Positions 46,487 to 57,493 are shown, counted from the stretch's first letter. The stretch: 64,000 nt of DNA from an uncultured Mesonia sp. (GCA_947499595.1 CANMOY010000001.1:62001-126000); one strand, 5' to 3'. The notes: generated by a model from the sequence alone, not told the origin. Numbers and translations: made by a program.

Positions 46487-46876
46487 ATGGGATTTTTTGA
46501 TAAATTTTTAAAGGCTAAAGAGAGTAATTCAAAAACCTCAATTGATTGGCTAGAGATTAAAAAAGTATGTGATGTCGAAGCTATATTAGAGGCTTCTAAA
46601 GAGCAAACGGCAATTGTTTTTAAACATTCTACAAGATGCCCCGTAAGTAGAATGGCTCTAAATCGTTTTGAAGCTGAAGCTGATTTTGATGCTAACCGAG
46701 TAGCTTTCTTTTTTTTAGATTTAATCCAATACCGTGAAGTTTCTAACTTAATTGCCGAAAAATTTCAGGTAACGCATCAATCCCCTCAAATTATCATACT
46801 TCAGAATAGTCAAGTGGTAGGGCATTTTTCTCACCACGAAATAGAAGCCGATGTTGTTGCCGACTTACTTAATTGA
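46487..46876 (+). CDS. ytxJ: Bacilliredoxin YtxJ-like protein
   Basis: A 129-residue thioredoxin-fold protein with the YtxJ signature HSTRCPVSRMALNRFE, a single active Cys. In bacillithiol-using bacteria YtxJ-type bacilliredoxins reduce bacillithiolated proteins. SPQIIILQNSQVVGHFSHH is the cis-Pro region. It implies that this organism makes bacillithiol, but the bsh genes are not in this window. The 3' end overlaps the convergent lipoprotein gene by 8 bases. Confidence 0.87.
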   Translation: MGFFDKFLKAKESNSKTSIDWLEIKKVCDVEAILEASKEQTAIVFKHSTRCPVSRMALNRFEAEADFDANRVAFFFLDLIQYREVSNLIAEKFQVTHQSPQIIILQNSQVVGHFSHHEIEADVVADLLN

Positions 46877-48053
46877 ACCGATTTTGCCTAATAATGCTAG
46901 CTAATTTTTCTTTAATATTTGTTGCCGCATCAAAAAGCATTTGCTCAGATGTCGGGAAACCGACAAAATTGTTTTGCGCTAAAATTAATTTTTTTTTATT
47001 AAGAGCACGCTTATCACCATTGAATCTTGTGAAAATGTTTTCAAAAATAAATTCAGTGTCTAATGGAAAAGAACGAAGCACTTGATTGGTTTTGGTGTCT
47101 AGATAATCTACTTGACCTTTAACATAAATAGCTTTAAATTGAGTGGTAGTTAATAATGTAGCTTTTACAGTTATTGTTTCGTTTAATTCTATTTTGTTTC
47201 CTTCGTTGTCTTTAAGGTAATTTCCATTCCTGTCCTTTCGATATCCTTTACGGATTGTAATTTCTTTTTGTATTACTTCCTCTCTCTCATTTAACTTTTC
47301 GGGACTTATTTCAATGGTTTTAAAATCTAAATGAATTCCGTAGTCGTAGTTAATTTCTGGATTGATATAAGCATGGTAGCTTTGCCAAAAATTATCTAAA
47401 TCATATCCGCTAAAGTTTAAAATATCTTTTTCTAAAGTTTTAGGAATTACTTTATCGCTGTGATTTTCAACACTCAAATAAATATAATCTGTACCTTGAA
47501 TATGTGCCTGGTTTAATAATTCTATCGTGTTTTTATAATTTGGAGCAAGTTGATTGATTAACTGCAATTTGTCAAAAGCTAGTCGTGCTGATTCTTTTGG
47601 TGTCTCATTCAGCAATGTTTGCGATTGATTATATAAATCGCTTACATAGTTGTTTTTAGCTTTAATAATTTCAGCAGAATAATCACGAATATTAAATTTG
47701 GCTGTTTTACCGTTTTGGTAATATAACGGCACTAAGGCATTAATTTTTCTCTGTATGGCGTCTAATTGAGCGTAAGTGTCATAAATTTCCTCATTATGAT
47801 TGCTTAGTTTATCTTTTTTTAAAAACCTTAACCGGGCTTCCTTTTCTTGAACAAACTTTTTGTGAGCTTGCTCTAATAATTTTATGTAGGATTCGTTCGA
47901 TTTTTTATCTTTATTTCTTTGCAATTTTGAAGTAGCAATATAAATAGCCTGTTCATAATTACCACTATTAAGGGCTTGTTTGGTTTTTTTTAAACCACTA
48001 CAACTCATTAAAATTAGGGTGGCAAACAAATAAATTAAATAGTTGACTTTCAT
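46869..48053 (-). CDS. Lipoprotein of unknown function
   Basis: A 394-residue lipoprotein (lipobox LMSC, Cys18). The first 200 residues are helical with a weak TPR-like pattern (ALNSGNYEQAIYIATSKLQ). The second half is charged with scattered beta strands and the sequence RKGYRKDRNGNYLKDNEG. I recognise no named family beyond similarity to hypothetical flavobacterial lipoproteins. Probably periplasmic or outer-membrane bound. Confidence 0.7.
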   Translation of the reverse strand: MKVNYLIYLFATLILMSCSGLKKTKQALNSGNYEQAIYIATSKLQRNKDKKSNESYIKLLEQAHKKFVQEKEARLRFLKKDKLSNHNEEIYDTYAQLDAIQRKINALVPLYYQNGKTAKFNIRDYSAEIIKAKNNYVSDLYNQSQTLLNETPKESARLAFDKLQLINQLAPNYKNTIELLNQAHIQGTDYIYLSVENHSDKVIPKTLEKDILNFSGYDLDNFWQSYHAYINPEINYDYGIHLDFKTIEISPEKLNEREEVIQKEITIRKGYRKDRNGNYLKDNEGNKIELNETITVKATLLTTTQFKAIYVKGQVDYLDTKTNQVLRSFPLDTEFIFENIFTRFNGDKRALNKKKLILAQNNFVGFPTSEQMLFDAATNIKEKLASIIRQNRFN

Positions 48054-48142
48054 AGTGTGTTTAATGTTGGATGGGGAATAAAAGTTTAAATTTATAAATA
48101 ATCCAGATTTAAAGACGAATTTTTGACCAAAATAGCAAAAAA

Positions 48143-48418
48143 AGATGTTTTAGTGGTACTCTAAGTTTTTGATAAGCTATGCTCATTTGCAATTTCTTTT
48201 TGGCTTGCTCCACTCATTTTTAATCGTAGGATTTTTTGGCAGGTCGGAGGTAAATTAGAAATGCTTTGCTGTATCGCTTCGCTTTTTTGTTCAAGTTGTT
48301 CTTTGCTCGAATAGTCTTGTGTCTCTATAGCCTCGTATTTTAAAAAGTCAATCGAGCAAATCTCCTTTTTGTGTTTGCGTTGATACATCAGATACTCATT
48401 AAAAGCTACTTTATACAC
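48143..48418 (-). pseudogene. Remnant of an ECF-type RNA polymerase sigma factor
   Basis: The readable frame (85 codons, 48161-48418) begins mid-region 2 (YKVAFNEYLMYQRKHKK) and holds most of region 4 (LPPTCQKILRLKMSGASQKEIANEHSLSKT). It stops there. In the next frame the bases continue as NLEYH, matching the expected TVEYH of the recognition helix, then stop again. So the gene is truncated at both ends and frameshifted. The N-terminal break at 48418 falls exactly where the neighbouring deaminase fragment starts on the other strand. Confidence 0.75.
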
Positions 48419-48674
48419 ATCTGGAGAGCATTGCCCTATGTGTGCAGGTGCTCACGCTTGGTCTGAAATAGGAAATATGGTATTTCTATGTTCTAGCCAG
48501 CACCAAATGATATGGAGAGAACAATTTGATTTAGGTAAATCTCCAATAAATTTTATAGCCGCTAGAGATATTATGTAGCACACCAATATAAGAGGCCCTT
48601 TTGCGAATGAGTTATTACTTAAAATTAAGCAGCTAGATTTAAAAAACTTTCATAGAATACAGGTTTCAAATTAA
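48417..48674 (+). pseudogene. Remnant of a nucleoside (guanine/cytidine-type) deaminase
   Basis: Reading from 48417, TSGEHCPMCAGAHAWSEIG is the zinc-binding PCxxC helix of the CMP/dCMP-guanine deaminase family (usual form TSGEPCPMC). An in-frame TAG at 48576 interrupts it, after which HTNIRGPFANELLLKIKQ continues in the same frame to TAA at 48674. The HAE half of the active site is missing, so the fragment is not functional. Confidence 0.7.
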
Positions 48675-48809
48675 TAAAATCACAATATTTTACATTAAAA
48701 TTCAAGATTATTATATTATTTATATTTAATAGTTAATTTCATTTAGAATAATTTGATTATTTAAAATATTTTACTTATCCTCTATAAGTCCTAGAGATAT
48801 TAAGTTTAA

Positions 48810-50237
<1,428 letters not shown>

Positions 50238-50258
50238 ATTACTTAAATAATATCATAT

Positions 50259-50292
50259 AAGCCTAAAAAGTAAATTTTTCTTTTTAGGCTTT
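50259..50292 (+). terminator. Terminator of tmm
   Basis: The arms AAGCCTAAAAAG and CTTTTTAGGCTT are perfectly complementary, with a 9-base AT-rich loop and a downstream T-run. Confidence 0.85.
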
Positions 50293-50375
50293 TTTTATTA
50301 AAAAATAGCAAAGCACCTAATATTAAAATAGGATGTTAAATCTAAGTTTAAACCTAAAAAATCAATAATTACAAT

Positions 50376-50383
50376 TAACTTTG
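50376..50383 (+). promoter_or_regulatory. -7 element before the EamA gene
   Basis: TAACTTTG matches TAnnTTTG and lies 23 bases before the ATG. No TTG stands at the proper -33 distance. Confidence 0.35.
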
Positions 50384-50406
50384 CCTTTTTCTTTAAACCA
50401 AATTCA

Positions 50407-51303
50407 ATGCCTACATTACTTAAAAATAAGTGGTTTTTACTGAGTATAATGGCGCTTACGTGGGGTAGCTCTTTTATTTTAATCAAAAAATCTTTACTTG
50501 TTTTTAATCCTTTTCAAATTGGTGCCTTTCGCGTCGCTTTAAGCGGATTGATATTAGCTTCATTAGGTATACCAGCTATGCGTAAAATGCCTAAAAAGGA
50601 TCTTTTATGGGTAATTCTTGCAGGTTTTTTTGGCAATTTCTTACCCATGTTTTTATTCCCTATTGCGCAAACTAAGGTAAGTAGTTCTCTGGCTGGAATA
50701 ATAAATAGTTTAGAACCAATTTTTGTTCTAATGTTAGGCTTCTTAATATTTAGAATAAAAAGTAAACCAACCCAGGTAATGGGAGCATTTATTGGCTTTT
50801 TGGGGGCAGCTACTTTATTATATTTTTCAGAAGTAAGTACCCAAGAAAGTCAAATTGGTTTTACCTTGCTTATGGTTTTTGCGTCTGCCTCCTATGCTTT
50901 ATCGGCTTTAATCATCAAATTAAAATTACAACACGTAAAATCAATACAAGTATCCAGCAGTGTTTTTACCTTCTGGATGATCCCTTCATTAATAATCTTA
51001 TTGTTTACCGATTTTTTTAATGTATCGTTCTCTTCTGAAGCATTAGAAGCCTTAGGATACTTAAGCTTCTTGAGTATTTTTGGTACGGCTATAGGTATTA
51101 TTCTATTTTATAAGCTAATTCAAGATACTTCGGCTGTTTTTGCTAGTACGGTTTCCTATTTGCTTCCTATTGTGGCGGTTATTTGGGGAGTTATTGATGG
51201 TGAACAATTCAATTTTTATTACCTGTTGGGTGCTATTTTAATATTAATAGGAATATATCTGATTCGAGAGAAAAAGAAAAAACCTATTGTAACAGTTCGG
51301 TAA
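50407..51303 (+). CDS. EamA family (drug/metabolite) transporter
   Basis: A 298-residue inner membrane protein with ten predicted helices, arranged as two EamA halves. The first half carries WGSSFILIKKSL and the second a matching FGTAIGIILFYKLIQ block. The DMT superfamily exports amino acids, nucleotides or other metabolites; the substrate is unknown. It is downstream of tmm but separated by a terminator and its own -7 element, so it is not clearly linked to trimethylamine metabolism. Confidence 0.9.
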   Translation: MPTLLKNKWFLLSIMALTWGSSFILIKKSLLVFNPFQIGAFRVALSGLILASLGIPAMRKMPKKDLLWVILAGFFGNFLPMFLFPIAQTKVSSSLAGIINSLEPIFVLMLGFLIFRIKSKPTQVMGAFIGFLGAATLLYFSEVSTQESQIGFTLLMVFASASYALSALIIKLKLQHVKSIQVSSSVFTFWMIPSLIILLFTDFFNVSFSSEALEALGYLSFLSIFGTAIGIILFYKLIQDTSAVFASTVSYLLPIVAVIWGVIDGEQFNFYYLLGAILILIGIYLIREKKKKPIVTVR

Positions 51304-51360
51304 AGCAATAAAAGAACATCTTATTTATTTTCACTACAGCTATTGCTATAAACGGAAATA

Positions 51361-51947
51361 TTAACCGTTTGCTTTTAGTAGATTAACCATCTCTGTAAAT
51401 CCCGATTTTTGCGCGTGTTCTAATGCTGTTACTCCATCTTTATCGGCGATATAAATATTACAACCTGCCTCAATGAGCATCTGTACTATATCAATGTATT
51501 TTTGTGTTCCATCACCCAAAATAACCGTCTCCAAAAGGGCCGTCCATCCTAGGTTGTTGATATGGTCTACAGGGAAGTTTTCTATTTTAAGTAACCGTTT
51601 CACAATTTTACATGTCCTCTTTCACAGGCAGGGATTAAAGGCGTAGCACCGTAACGGTTTAGCTTTAAAAAATTCACGTTGTCGGTTCCTAAGCACGCAT
51701 TTAAAATTTCATAATAACCAGCAGCACCAGCGTGTAAAAAAGGAGTTTCTAGCCGATTATCTTGTGCATTTACATCGGCACCTCGCTTTATCAAAAGTTT
51801 AGCAGCCTCAATATTATTATTATAGGTTGCCACCATTAACGGAGTTTGTTGCTGCTCATTTCTCAAGTTTATTGAGCTATTCCGTTCGGTCAGCTTTTTA
51901 ATTTTCAGGGTATTATTATTTTTTGCAGCTATAAAAATGGATTGCAT
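51361..51947 (-). pseudogene. Ankyrin-repeat protein gene split by a one-base deletion
   Basis: Two overlapping frames, 51600-51947 (115 codons) and 51361-51603 (80 codons), together form one ankyrin protein. The first ends ACERGHVKL-stop; the second starts VKRLLKIENFPVDHINNLGWTALLE. Adding a single G at TTGTGAAA (near 51602) makes a continuous GHVKLVKRLLK, exactly an ankyrin helix pair. The restored protein would have about 195 residues and four to five repeats. The last part, ADKDGVTALEHAQKSGF, is intact. Such small ankyrin proteins are common in Flavobacteriaceae and mediate binding. Confidence 0.8.
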
Positions 51948-51998
51948 ATTATTTAAGCAGAAATAGCCTGCTAATTAGCAAGCCCTGTGTTGATTATA

Positions 51999-53279
51999 TT
52001 ATAAATGAGGCAAAATTTTGGTACTACATTCGCCAAAACCTATTCTAACATCTTTGTTTTCACAAAATCCTTTTAATATCACTGTATCATTGTCTTGAAT
52101 AAATTTGCGATCACTTCCATTACTCAATTTAATCGGGTTTTCACCATTTTTACTTAATTCTAGCATAGAACCAAATGTACCTTCTCTTGACCCGGAAATA
52201 GTGCCACTAGCTAACATGTCTCCACTGTTAAGGGGGCATCCGTTAATGGTGTGATGCGCCAATTGCTCACTCATATTCCAATATAAATATTTAAAATTTG
52301 ATTTGCTAACTAAAGTAGGTTCATCATTTTCTGGTTGAATAGAAACCTCTAATTTGATATCAAAGGTTTTTTTTCCTTCGGTTTTCAAGTAATCTAAAAG
52401 TTTATACTCTGAATTTTTCTTGGGTCCTTCTGTTCTAAAAGGTTCAAGTGCATCTAAGGTGACGATCCAGGGAGAAATAGTACTTGCAAAATTTTTGCCT
52501 AAAAATGGACCTAAGGGTACATATTCCCAACGTTGAATGTCTCTCGCACTCCAATCATTAAAAAGTACCATTCCAAAAATGTGATCTTCTGCTTCATGCG
52601 CAGGTATAGATTCACCAATATTATTGGCATCTGTTGTAATGAAGGCCATTTCAAGTTCAAAATCTAAAGCACGTGTTGGACCAAAAATTGGGGTTTTAGC
52701 TCCTTTTGGCATTTTTTGCCCTAATGGTCTATTAATGGCAATACCACTTGGGATTATAGACGAGCTTCTACCATGATAAGCAATAGGCATGTGATACCAA
52801 TTGGGCACCATAGCATTTTCTTTTCCACGAAACATTTCACCAACATTGCGTGCGTGTTCCTCGCTAGAGTAAAAATCGGTATAATCTCCAATTTGAACAG
52901 GAAGTTGCATTTCAACTTCATCCATTGTAAAAAGGATCACCCGCTGATGTTCTTCATTATTTTTTAATGTCGTATTATTAATATCAAAAATATCAGCAAT
53001 GCGGTTGCGTACGGTTCGCCAAGTTTTTCTACCATCGGCAATAAAATCATTAAGTGTATCTTGTAAAAAAATATCATCCGTTAAGGGAATACCCTTAAAA
53101 TAACCCAATTGGTGTAGTGCGCCTAAGTCTATTGCATAGTTACCAATTCGTGTCCCTATTGTAATAATATCATCTCGAGTTAGAAAAACCCCAAAAGGGA
53201 TGTTCTGGATAGGAAAATCAGAATTTTCTGGCACCTCTAGCCAAGTTTTTCTTTTTGGATCATTTGCTGTTATATGCAT
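51999..53279 (-). CDS. fahA: Fumarylacetoacetase
   Basis: A 426-residue enzyme that hydrolyses fumarylacetoacetate, the last step of tyrosine breakdown. The N-domain has NIPFGVF and RIGNYAIDLGAL; the catalytic part shows DFYSSEEHARNVGEMFRG, YHGRSSSI, FELEMAFIT and LFNDWSARDIQ, with metal and substrate residues typical of FAH. I chose ATG at 53279 (MHITANDPK); a longer frame from 53318 adds 13 residues without family support. It is divergent from glyA across 111 bases. Confidence 0.95.
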   Translation of the reverse strand: MHITANDPKRKTWLEVPENSDFPIQNIPFGVFLTRDDIITIGTRIGNYAIDLGALHQLGYFKGIPLTDDIFLQDTLNDFIADGRKTWRTVRNRIADIFDINNTTLKNNEEHQRVILFTMDEVEMQLPVQIGDYTDFYSSEEHARNVGEMFRGKENAMVPNWYHMPIAYHGRSSSIIPSGIAINRPLGQKMPKGAKTPIFGPTRALDFELEMAFITTDANNIGESIPAHEAEDHIFGMVLFNDWSARDIQRWEYVPLGPFLGKNFASTISPWIVTLDALEPFRTEGPKKNSEYKLLDYLKTEGKKTFDIKLEVSIQPENDEPTLVSKSNFKYLYWNMSEQLAHHTINGCPLNSGDMLASGTISGSREGTFGSMLELSKNGENPIKLSNGSDRKFIQDNDTVILKGFCENKDVRIGFGECSTKILPHL

Positions 53280-53355
53280 TTTTTTTAATTCTAAGATGGT
53301 TAAAATAAAGCTATTCAAATATATTATTTTCCCTGTATTAACCGAATGAATTTCT

Positions 53356-53363
53356 TATTTTTG
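53356..53363 (+). promoter_or_regulatory. -7 element before glyA
   Basis: TATTTTTG fits TAnnTTTG and lies 27 bases before the glyA ATG at 53391. Its location inside the longer alternative frame argues for the shorter start. No clear -33 TTG. Confidence 0.35.
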
Positions 53364-53390
53364 ATAAAATTTTTAACGAATTATAAAGTC

Positions 53391-54665
53391 ATGTATAAAG
53401 ATAAAGAGATTTTTGATCTTATTCAACGTGAGGAAGAAAGACAATTAAATGGTTTAGAGCTAATTGCAAGTGAAAACTTTGTAAGTAAAGATGTGTTAGC
53501 CGCCGCAGGATCTGTGCTTACTAATAAATATGCAGAAGGCTATCCTGGGAAACGCTATTATGGAGGGTGTGAAGTGGTAGACGAGGTAGAACAATTAGCC
53601 ATTAATAGAGCCAAAGAATTGTTTAATGCAGAATATGTTAATGTTCAACCCCACTCAGGTTCACAAGCAAATACTGCTGTTTTCTCTGTTTGTTTAAAAC
53701 CCGGAGATACAATTTTAGGATTTGACTTATCACACGGGGGGCATTTGACACACGGTTCGCCTGTAAATTTTTCAGGAAAACTTTATAACCCTGTTTTTTA
53801 TGGAGTTGAAAAAGAAACGGGATTAATAAACTATGAGCATGTTAAAGAAATGGCACATAAAGAGAAGCCTAAGCTAATCATTGCAGGAGCCTCAGCTTAT
53901 AGTAGAGAAATTGATTATAAAAAATTTAGAGCAATAGCCGATGAAGTAGGAGCCATTCTATTGGCCGATATGGCTCATCCAGCTGGATTAATAGCTAAAG
54001 GCTTAATTCAGGATCCCTTACCTCATTGTCATATTGTTACTACAACTACGCACAAAACCTTACGCGGACCAAGAGGTGGTATGATTTTAATGGGGAAAGA
54101 TTTTGAAAACCCGTTTGGCTTAAAATTAAAGAGTGGAAAACCAAGAATGATGTCTTCCTTGTTAAATAGTGGTGTATTTCCAGGAAATCAAGGAGGCCCC
54201 TTAGAACACATCATTGCAGCTAAAGCAGTAGCCTTTAAGGAAGCACTTTCTGATGAGTTCTTGCATTATATGGTGCAAGTTAAAAAGAATGCTAAGGCTA
54301 TGGCCGATGCTTTTGTAGAAAAAGGATATGATGTTATTTCTGGAGGTACAGATAATCACATGATGCTTATTGATTTACGGAATAAAGGCGTAACAGGAAA
54401 ACAAGCCGAAGAAACATTGGTAAAGGCTGAGATTACAGTGAACAAAAATATGGTTCCTTTTGATACACAATCACCGTTTGTTACTTCTGGAATTCGCGTT
54501 GGTACACCGGCGATTACGACCAGAGGATTGAAGGAAGAAGATATGCCTCAGGTGGTGACATTTATCGATCAAGTAATCTCAAACATTGAAAATGAGGCCG
54601 TAATTCAAGAAACCAAAGAGAAAATTAAGGAAATGATGAGCGGGAAGCCGTTGTTTAAAATGTAA
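53391..54665 (+). CDS. glyA: Serine hydroxymethyltransferase
   Basis: A 424-residue PLP enzyme that interconverts serine and glycine with tetrahydrofolate, the main source of one-carbon units. Visible are [42 protein letters not shown] and the PLP-lysine segment [16 protein letters not shown] chose ATG at 53391 (MYKDKEIF); the frame opens at 53346 but the -7 element lies within that extension. A DUF2059 gene follows 2 bases after its stop. Confidence 0.97.
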   Translation: MYKDKEIFDLIQREEERQLNGLELIASENFVSKDVLAAAGSVLTNKYAEGYPGKRYYGGCEVVDEVEQLAINRAKELFNAEYVNVQPHSGSQANTAVFSVCLKPGDTILGFDLSHGGHLTHGSPVNFSGKLYNPVFYGVEKETGLINYEHVKEMAHKEKPKLIIAGASAYSREIDYKKFRAIADEVGAILLADMAHPAGLIAKGLIQDPLPHCHIVTTTTHKTLRGPRGGMILMGKDFENPFGLKLKSGKPRMMSSLLNSGVFPGNQGGPLEHIIAAKAVAFKEALSDEFLHYMVQVKKNAKAMADAFVEKGYDVISGGTDNHMMLIDLRNKGVTGKQAEETLVKAEITVNKNMVPFDTQSPFVTSGIRVGTPAITTRGLKEEDMPQVVTFIDQVISNIENEAVIQETKEKIKEMMSGKPLFKM

Positions 54666-54667
54666 TT

Positions 54668-55108
54668 ATGAAAAAATCAACTTTATTTCAAGTATTTCTA
54701 CTGCTTTTATTAACCTTGCCTGCATCTAAGATACAAGCCCAAGAGTCAATCGATTCAGGACTTCGTAAATTAATAGAGGCTCAAAGCGGCAATATGATAG
54801 AAAATGCACTATCGCAAATAATTGTCAATATTCCTGAAAGTAATAGAGATGCCTTTAAAGCCGAAGTGAAAAATATGTTCGACGCAATGTACACCGATGT
54901 TATTGCGGTGTATAAAGAGCATTGTACAGAAGCCGATTTAAAGAAGTTACTCGCCTTTTATGAAACTCCTGCTGGTAAAAGAATTTTAGGGAAGACCTCT
55001 GAAATTATGATGGAATCGCAAGCTATTGGTCAACAGATGGGAGTAAATAAACTATACCCTTTGATGCAAAAGTATATGGTTGAACAACCCGTTGAAAATG
55101 AGGATTAG
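54668..55108 (+). CDS. DUF2059 secreted protein
   Basis: A 146-residue protein with a signal peptide (cut near SKIQAQE, residue 25). The mature part matches DUF2059: MYTDVIAVYKEHCTEADLKKLLAFYETPAGKRI is the family core. The role of the family is unknown. It starts 2 bases after glyA and shares its transcript; a strong hairpin follows. Confidence 0.85.
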   Translation: MKKSTLFQVFLLLLLTLPASKIQAQESIDSGLRKLIEAQSGNMIENALSQIIVNIPESNRDAFKAEVKNMFDAMYTDVIAVYKEHCTEADLKKLLAFYETPAGKRILGKTSEIMMESQAIGQQMGVNKLYPLMQKYMVEQPVENED

Positions 55109-55133
55109 GCTTAATTGAATTTTTTAAAAACCA

Positions 55134-55170
55134 AAAAGAGGCTGTTTCGTGACGAACAGCCTCTTTTTTA
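55134..55170. terminator. Bidirectional terminator between convergent genes
   Basis: The arms AAAAAGAGGCTGTT and AACAGCCTCTTTTT are perfectly complementary over a short loop, with A-runs on the left and T-runs on the right, so it can stop transcripts from both the glyA-DUF2059 unit and the opposite NUMOD4/HNH gene, whose stop codon lies at the right edge. Confidence 0.9.
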
Positions 55171-55728
55171 ATATTCTGTTACAGATCCCCAGTTTTCACC
55201 GTTTTTTATTCTGTACAATTGCATTTCAGAAATTCCAAACTGTTTAGCAATCATTTTCATACGAGTCCTTCTATTAGGATCATTAATTTTTCGCTTGATT
55301 AATTTTACTTTAGATTCTGTTAGTTTAGCGTGAGAGGGTATTTTTCGCTTAATATTTTTAAATTCGGGGTTGGTGAATTGATGACGTTCCTTTTCTTCTT
55401 TCGTAGCCCATTTTAAGTTGTCTACATGATTGTTTTTTTTGTCGTAATCGATATGAATTACATATCGATCCTCTTCTGTTTTATTGAGAAAATGTTGTGC
55501 GACTAACTTGTGAACATAGCGACTGGTCTTTTTGCCATTGCTTTTTTGAACTACAGGTAAGTTTTGGTAGCCATTGATAAAATATTTCTTAACCAATATT
55601 TCTTCAGGCCCTTTACAATTTAAAATTCGACCATAATTAGAGATTTTATATTTCTCTTTCTCTGATATTTTTTCGTCGAATCGAATTACTTTCCACGTTT
55701 CGTTTTTTAAATTTCTAATCATAGCCAT
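55168..55728 (-). CDS. NUMOD4/HNH endonuclease-like protein
   Basis: A 186-residue protein. The front half is a NUMOD4 module (WKVIRFDEKISEKEKYKISNYGRI), the centre an HNH-type nuclease core (RYVHKLVAQHF, VIHIDYDKKNNHVDNLKWAT), and the tail a helix-turn-helix-like NUMOD region (AKQFGISEMQLYRIKNGENW). Such proteins derive from homing endonucleases and are frequent free-standing genes in Flavobacteriaceae. There is no intron or interrupted host gene here. It may be a domesticated or dormant homing endonuclease. Confidence 0.85.
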   Translation of the reverse strand: MAMIRNLKNETWKVIRFDEKISEKEKYKISNYGRILNCKGPEEILVKKYFINGYQNLPVVQKSNGKKTSRYVHKLVAQHFLNKTEEDRYVIHIDYDKKNNHVDNLKWATKEEKERHQFTNPEFKNIKRKIPSHAKLTESKVKLIKRKINDPNRRTRMKMIAKQFGISEMQLYRIKNGENWGSVTEY

Positions 55729-55922
55729 GATTTTCGAGTCTTACTAAATTTGTAAATAATTGAACTTAAGTTAGTTTAGGTTTCTAACTATAACGGGTAA
55801 CTATTCTCAAATTTAAAACAAAGTGCGTTTCTACAAGTAATGTTAAGAAACTTTAACGTAATAATAGCTAATTTTAAATTTTTAATCTTTTTTTATTGCC
55901 CAAGGTCTGTTAAAGCCTCGAG

Positions 55923-57467
55923 TTAATCAGTGAAAGAACTACTTTCATAAGCTCCACTGTCGGGTAAGTTGCCATCTCTTTGCATTCCCAAAATATCTAT
56001 ATTGCTTGAAGTAACGGGGTTGGCTAACCCATTTGCTGCAGATTCCTCTCCAATTTGCAATTTATTTAAAGTAGAGTCTTTAAAGTCGGGATCTTCGTTT
56101 AGTTTAATTTGAGTGTACAAATTTGAATCGGTAAAATTGTACATAGGGTCATCGGTATACTTATTTTGGAAATCTCTGAATTTAATTAAGGTGTTCTCAA
56201 ATTTAAAATTAAAATCAGCATCGGGATGAGCATTAAATAATAGTTCTCGGCTTTCATTGCCATAAATAATACAATTGGTGAAATCTGCTTTTTCTAAGGG
56301 AGCCAAAAATAACTGATTGGGTGTTTCAAGGACATTTTCTATAAAAACCGCAGGAAATTGCCGAAACCCTTGTCGCCAATAATTGGCAAAAGTACAATTG
56401 TTGAATTGGTAATTTCCGCCAAGGCTTAAATTTAAAGCCATCTGACCACAATTATTTATAACTAAATTTTCTGCTGTAACATACCCTGTTCTAGCCAATA
56501 AACCAATATTAGAAACATTATAGATTTGGGTGTTGTTCACTTTAAGAGTAGGTGTATTAGACCCATCATTTCCATCTACACGTATTGCGACGCTTGAATT
56601 TTTAATGGTAGTATGTTCTATTATATTGTTTGTGCTTCCTTGGGTAAACCACAAAGCCCCCCATTGTCCTGGTACTTCACTAAACTGGGGTTCAAGGCGG
56701 TTTCCTTCCATAATGATTTCATTTTCCATTTTTTCAAGATCGGTACTTAATAAACCTTTGGCTTGTAGTGAAGCTTGATTACCAACTAAAATTCCGCTTT
56801 GTTGATGAAAATGTAGTCTTGCGCCAGCATCAATATGTAATGTTTTTTGAGGTGGTACGGCAGCATATCCGTAAATTACATAAGGCTTCTCATTGGTGAA
56901 ATTTAACTCTGTATCGTCTAATAAAAAGCCAGAAATTAATATTTCATTTCCTTCATCGTCAAAACCGAATGATAGTGTTTCTGTACTGCCATCGGCGAAT
57001 TTCTCGGGATATAGGAAGTGTGCATCTTGAATTAGGGTTACCAGTTCTACACTTTGCTCTTTCTCGGTACCCGAAAAAATCAGTTCATCGGTATATAAAA
57101 ATTGGGTGGCACTATTGGTAAAATCTTTTATGGCTGCAGTGGTTTCAATAAAAACAAAAATACTGTCTTTGGCATAAATAGGAATATTGCTAAACTTCTT
57201 ACCCGGTAGGCCATCTACGTTAAGTCTGTATTTAGAGGCTTCACCTTGTGCTAATTTTATTTCGGGAATATGAATATCTTCTTTTGACCGATTGTAAACC
57301 GTTAACCTGTAGGTGCTAGAAGCGGTTTGAGTAAAAACAGTGTCTAGGTAAACGGTATCTTTAGAGAAACTTAAATTTCCCGAGCTTGGTAGGGTGTCAA
57401 AATCTTTTCTACACGAACTCCAAAAAATCAAGCTTAAAAACAATAAAATCCCATATACCTTTTTCAT
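55923..57467 (-). CDS. Lipoprotein with parallel beta-helix
   Basis: A 514-residue lipoprotein (lipobox WSSC, Cys19). After a beta-sandwich-like N-domain (VYLDTVFTQTASSTYRLTVYN), the middle has right-handed parallel beta-helix repeats (IIEHTTIKNSSVAIRVDGND, TAENLVINNCGQMALNLS, YQFNNCTFANYW). The C-terminus is acidic and unassigned. Probably an outer-membrane surface protein; no enzyme motif seen. It lies 26 bases downstream of the glutaminyl cyclase gene, same strand. Confidence 0.8.
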   Translation of the reverse strand: MKKVYGILLFLSLIFWSSCRKDFDTLPSSGNLSFSKDTVYLDTVFTQTASSTYRLTVYNRSKEDIHIPEIKLAQGEASKYRLNVDGLPGKKFSNIPIYAKDSIFVFIETTAAIKDFTNSATQFLYTDELIFSGTEKEQSVELVTLIQDAHFLYPEKFADGSTETLSFGFDDEGNEILISGFLLDDTELNFTNEKPYVIYGYAAVPPQKTLHIDAGARLHFHQQSGILVGNQASLQAKGLLSTDLEKMENEIIMEGNRLEPQFSEVPGQWGALWFTQGSTNNIIEHTTIKNSSVAIRVDGNDGSNTPTLKVNNTQIYNVSNIGLLARTGYVTAENLVINNCGQMALNLSLGGNYQFNNCTFANYWRQGFRQFPAVFIENVLETPNQLFLAPLEKADFTNCIIYGNESRELLFNAHPDADFNFKFENTLIKFRDFQNKYTDDPMYNFTDSNLYTQIKLNEDPDFKDSTLNKLQIGEESAANGLANPVTSSNIDILGMQRDGNLPDSGAYESSSFTD

Positions 57468-57493
57468 CCCTGCTATGTTTAAATTAATTTTAA

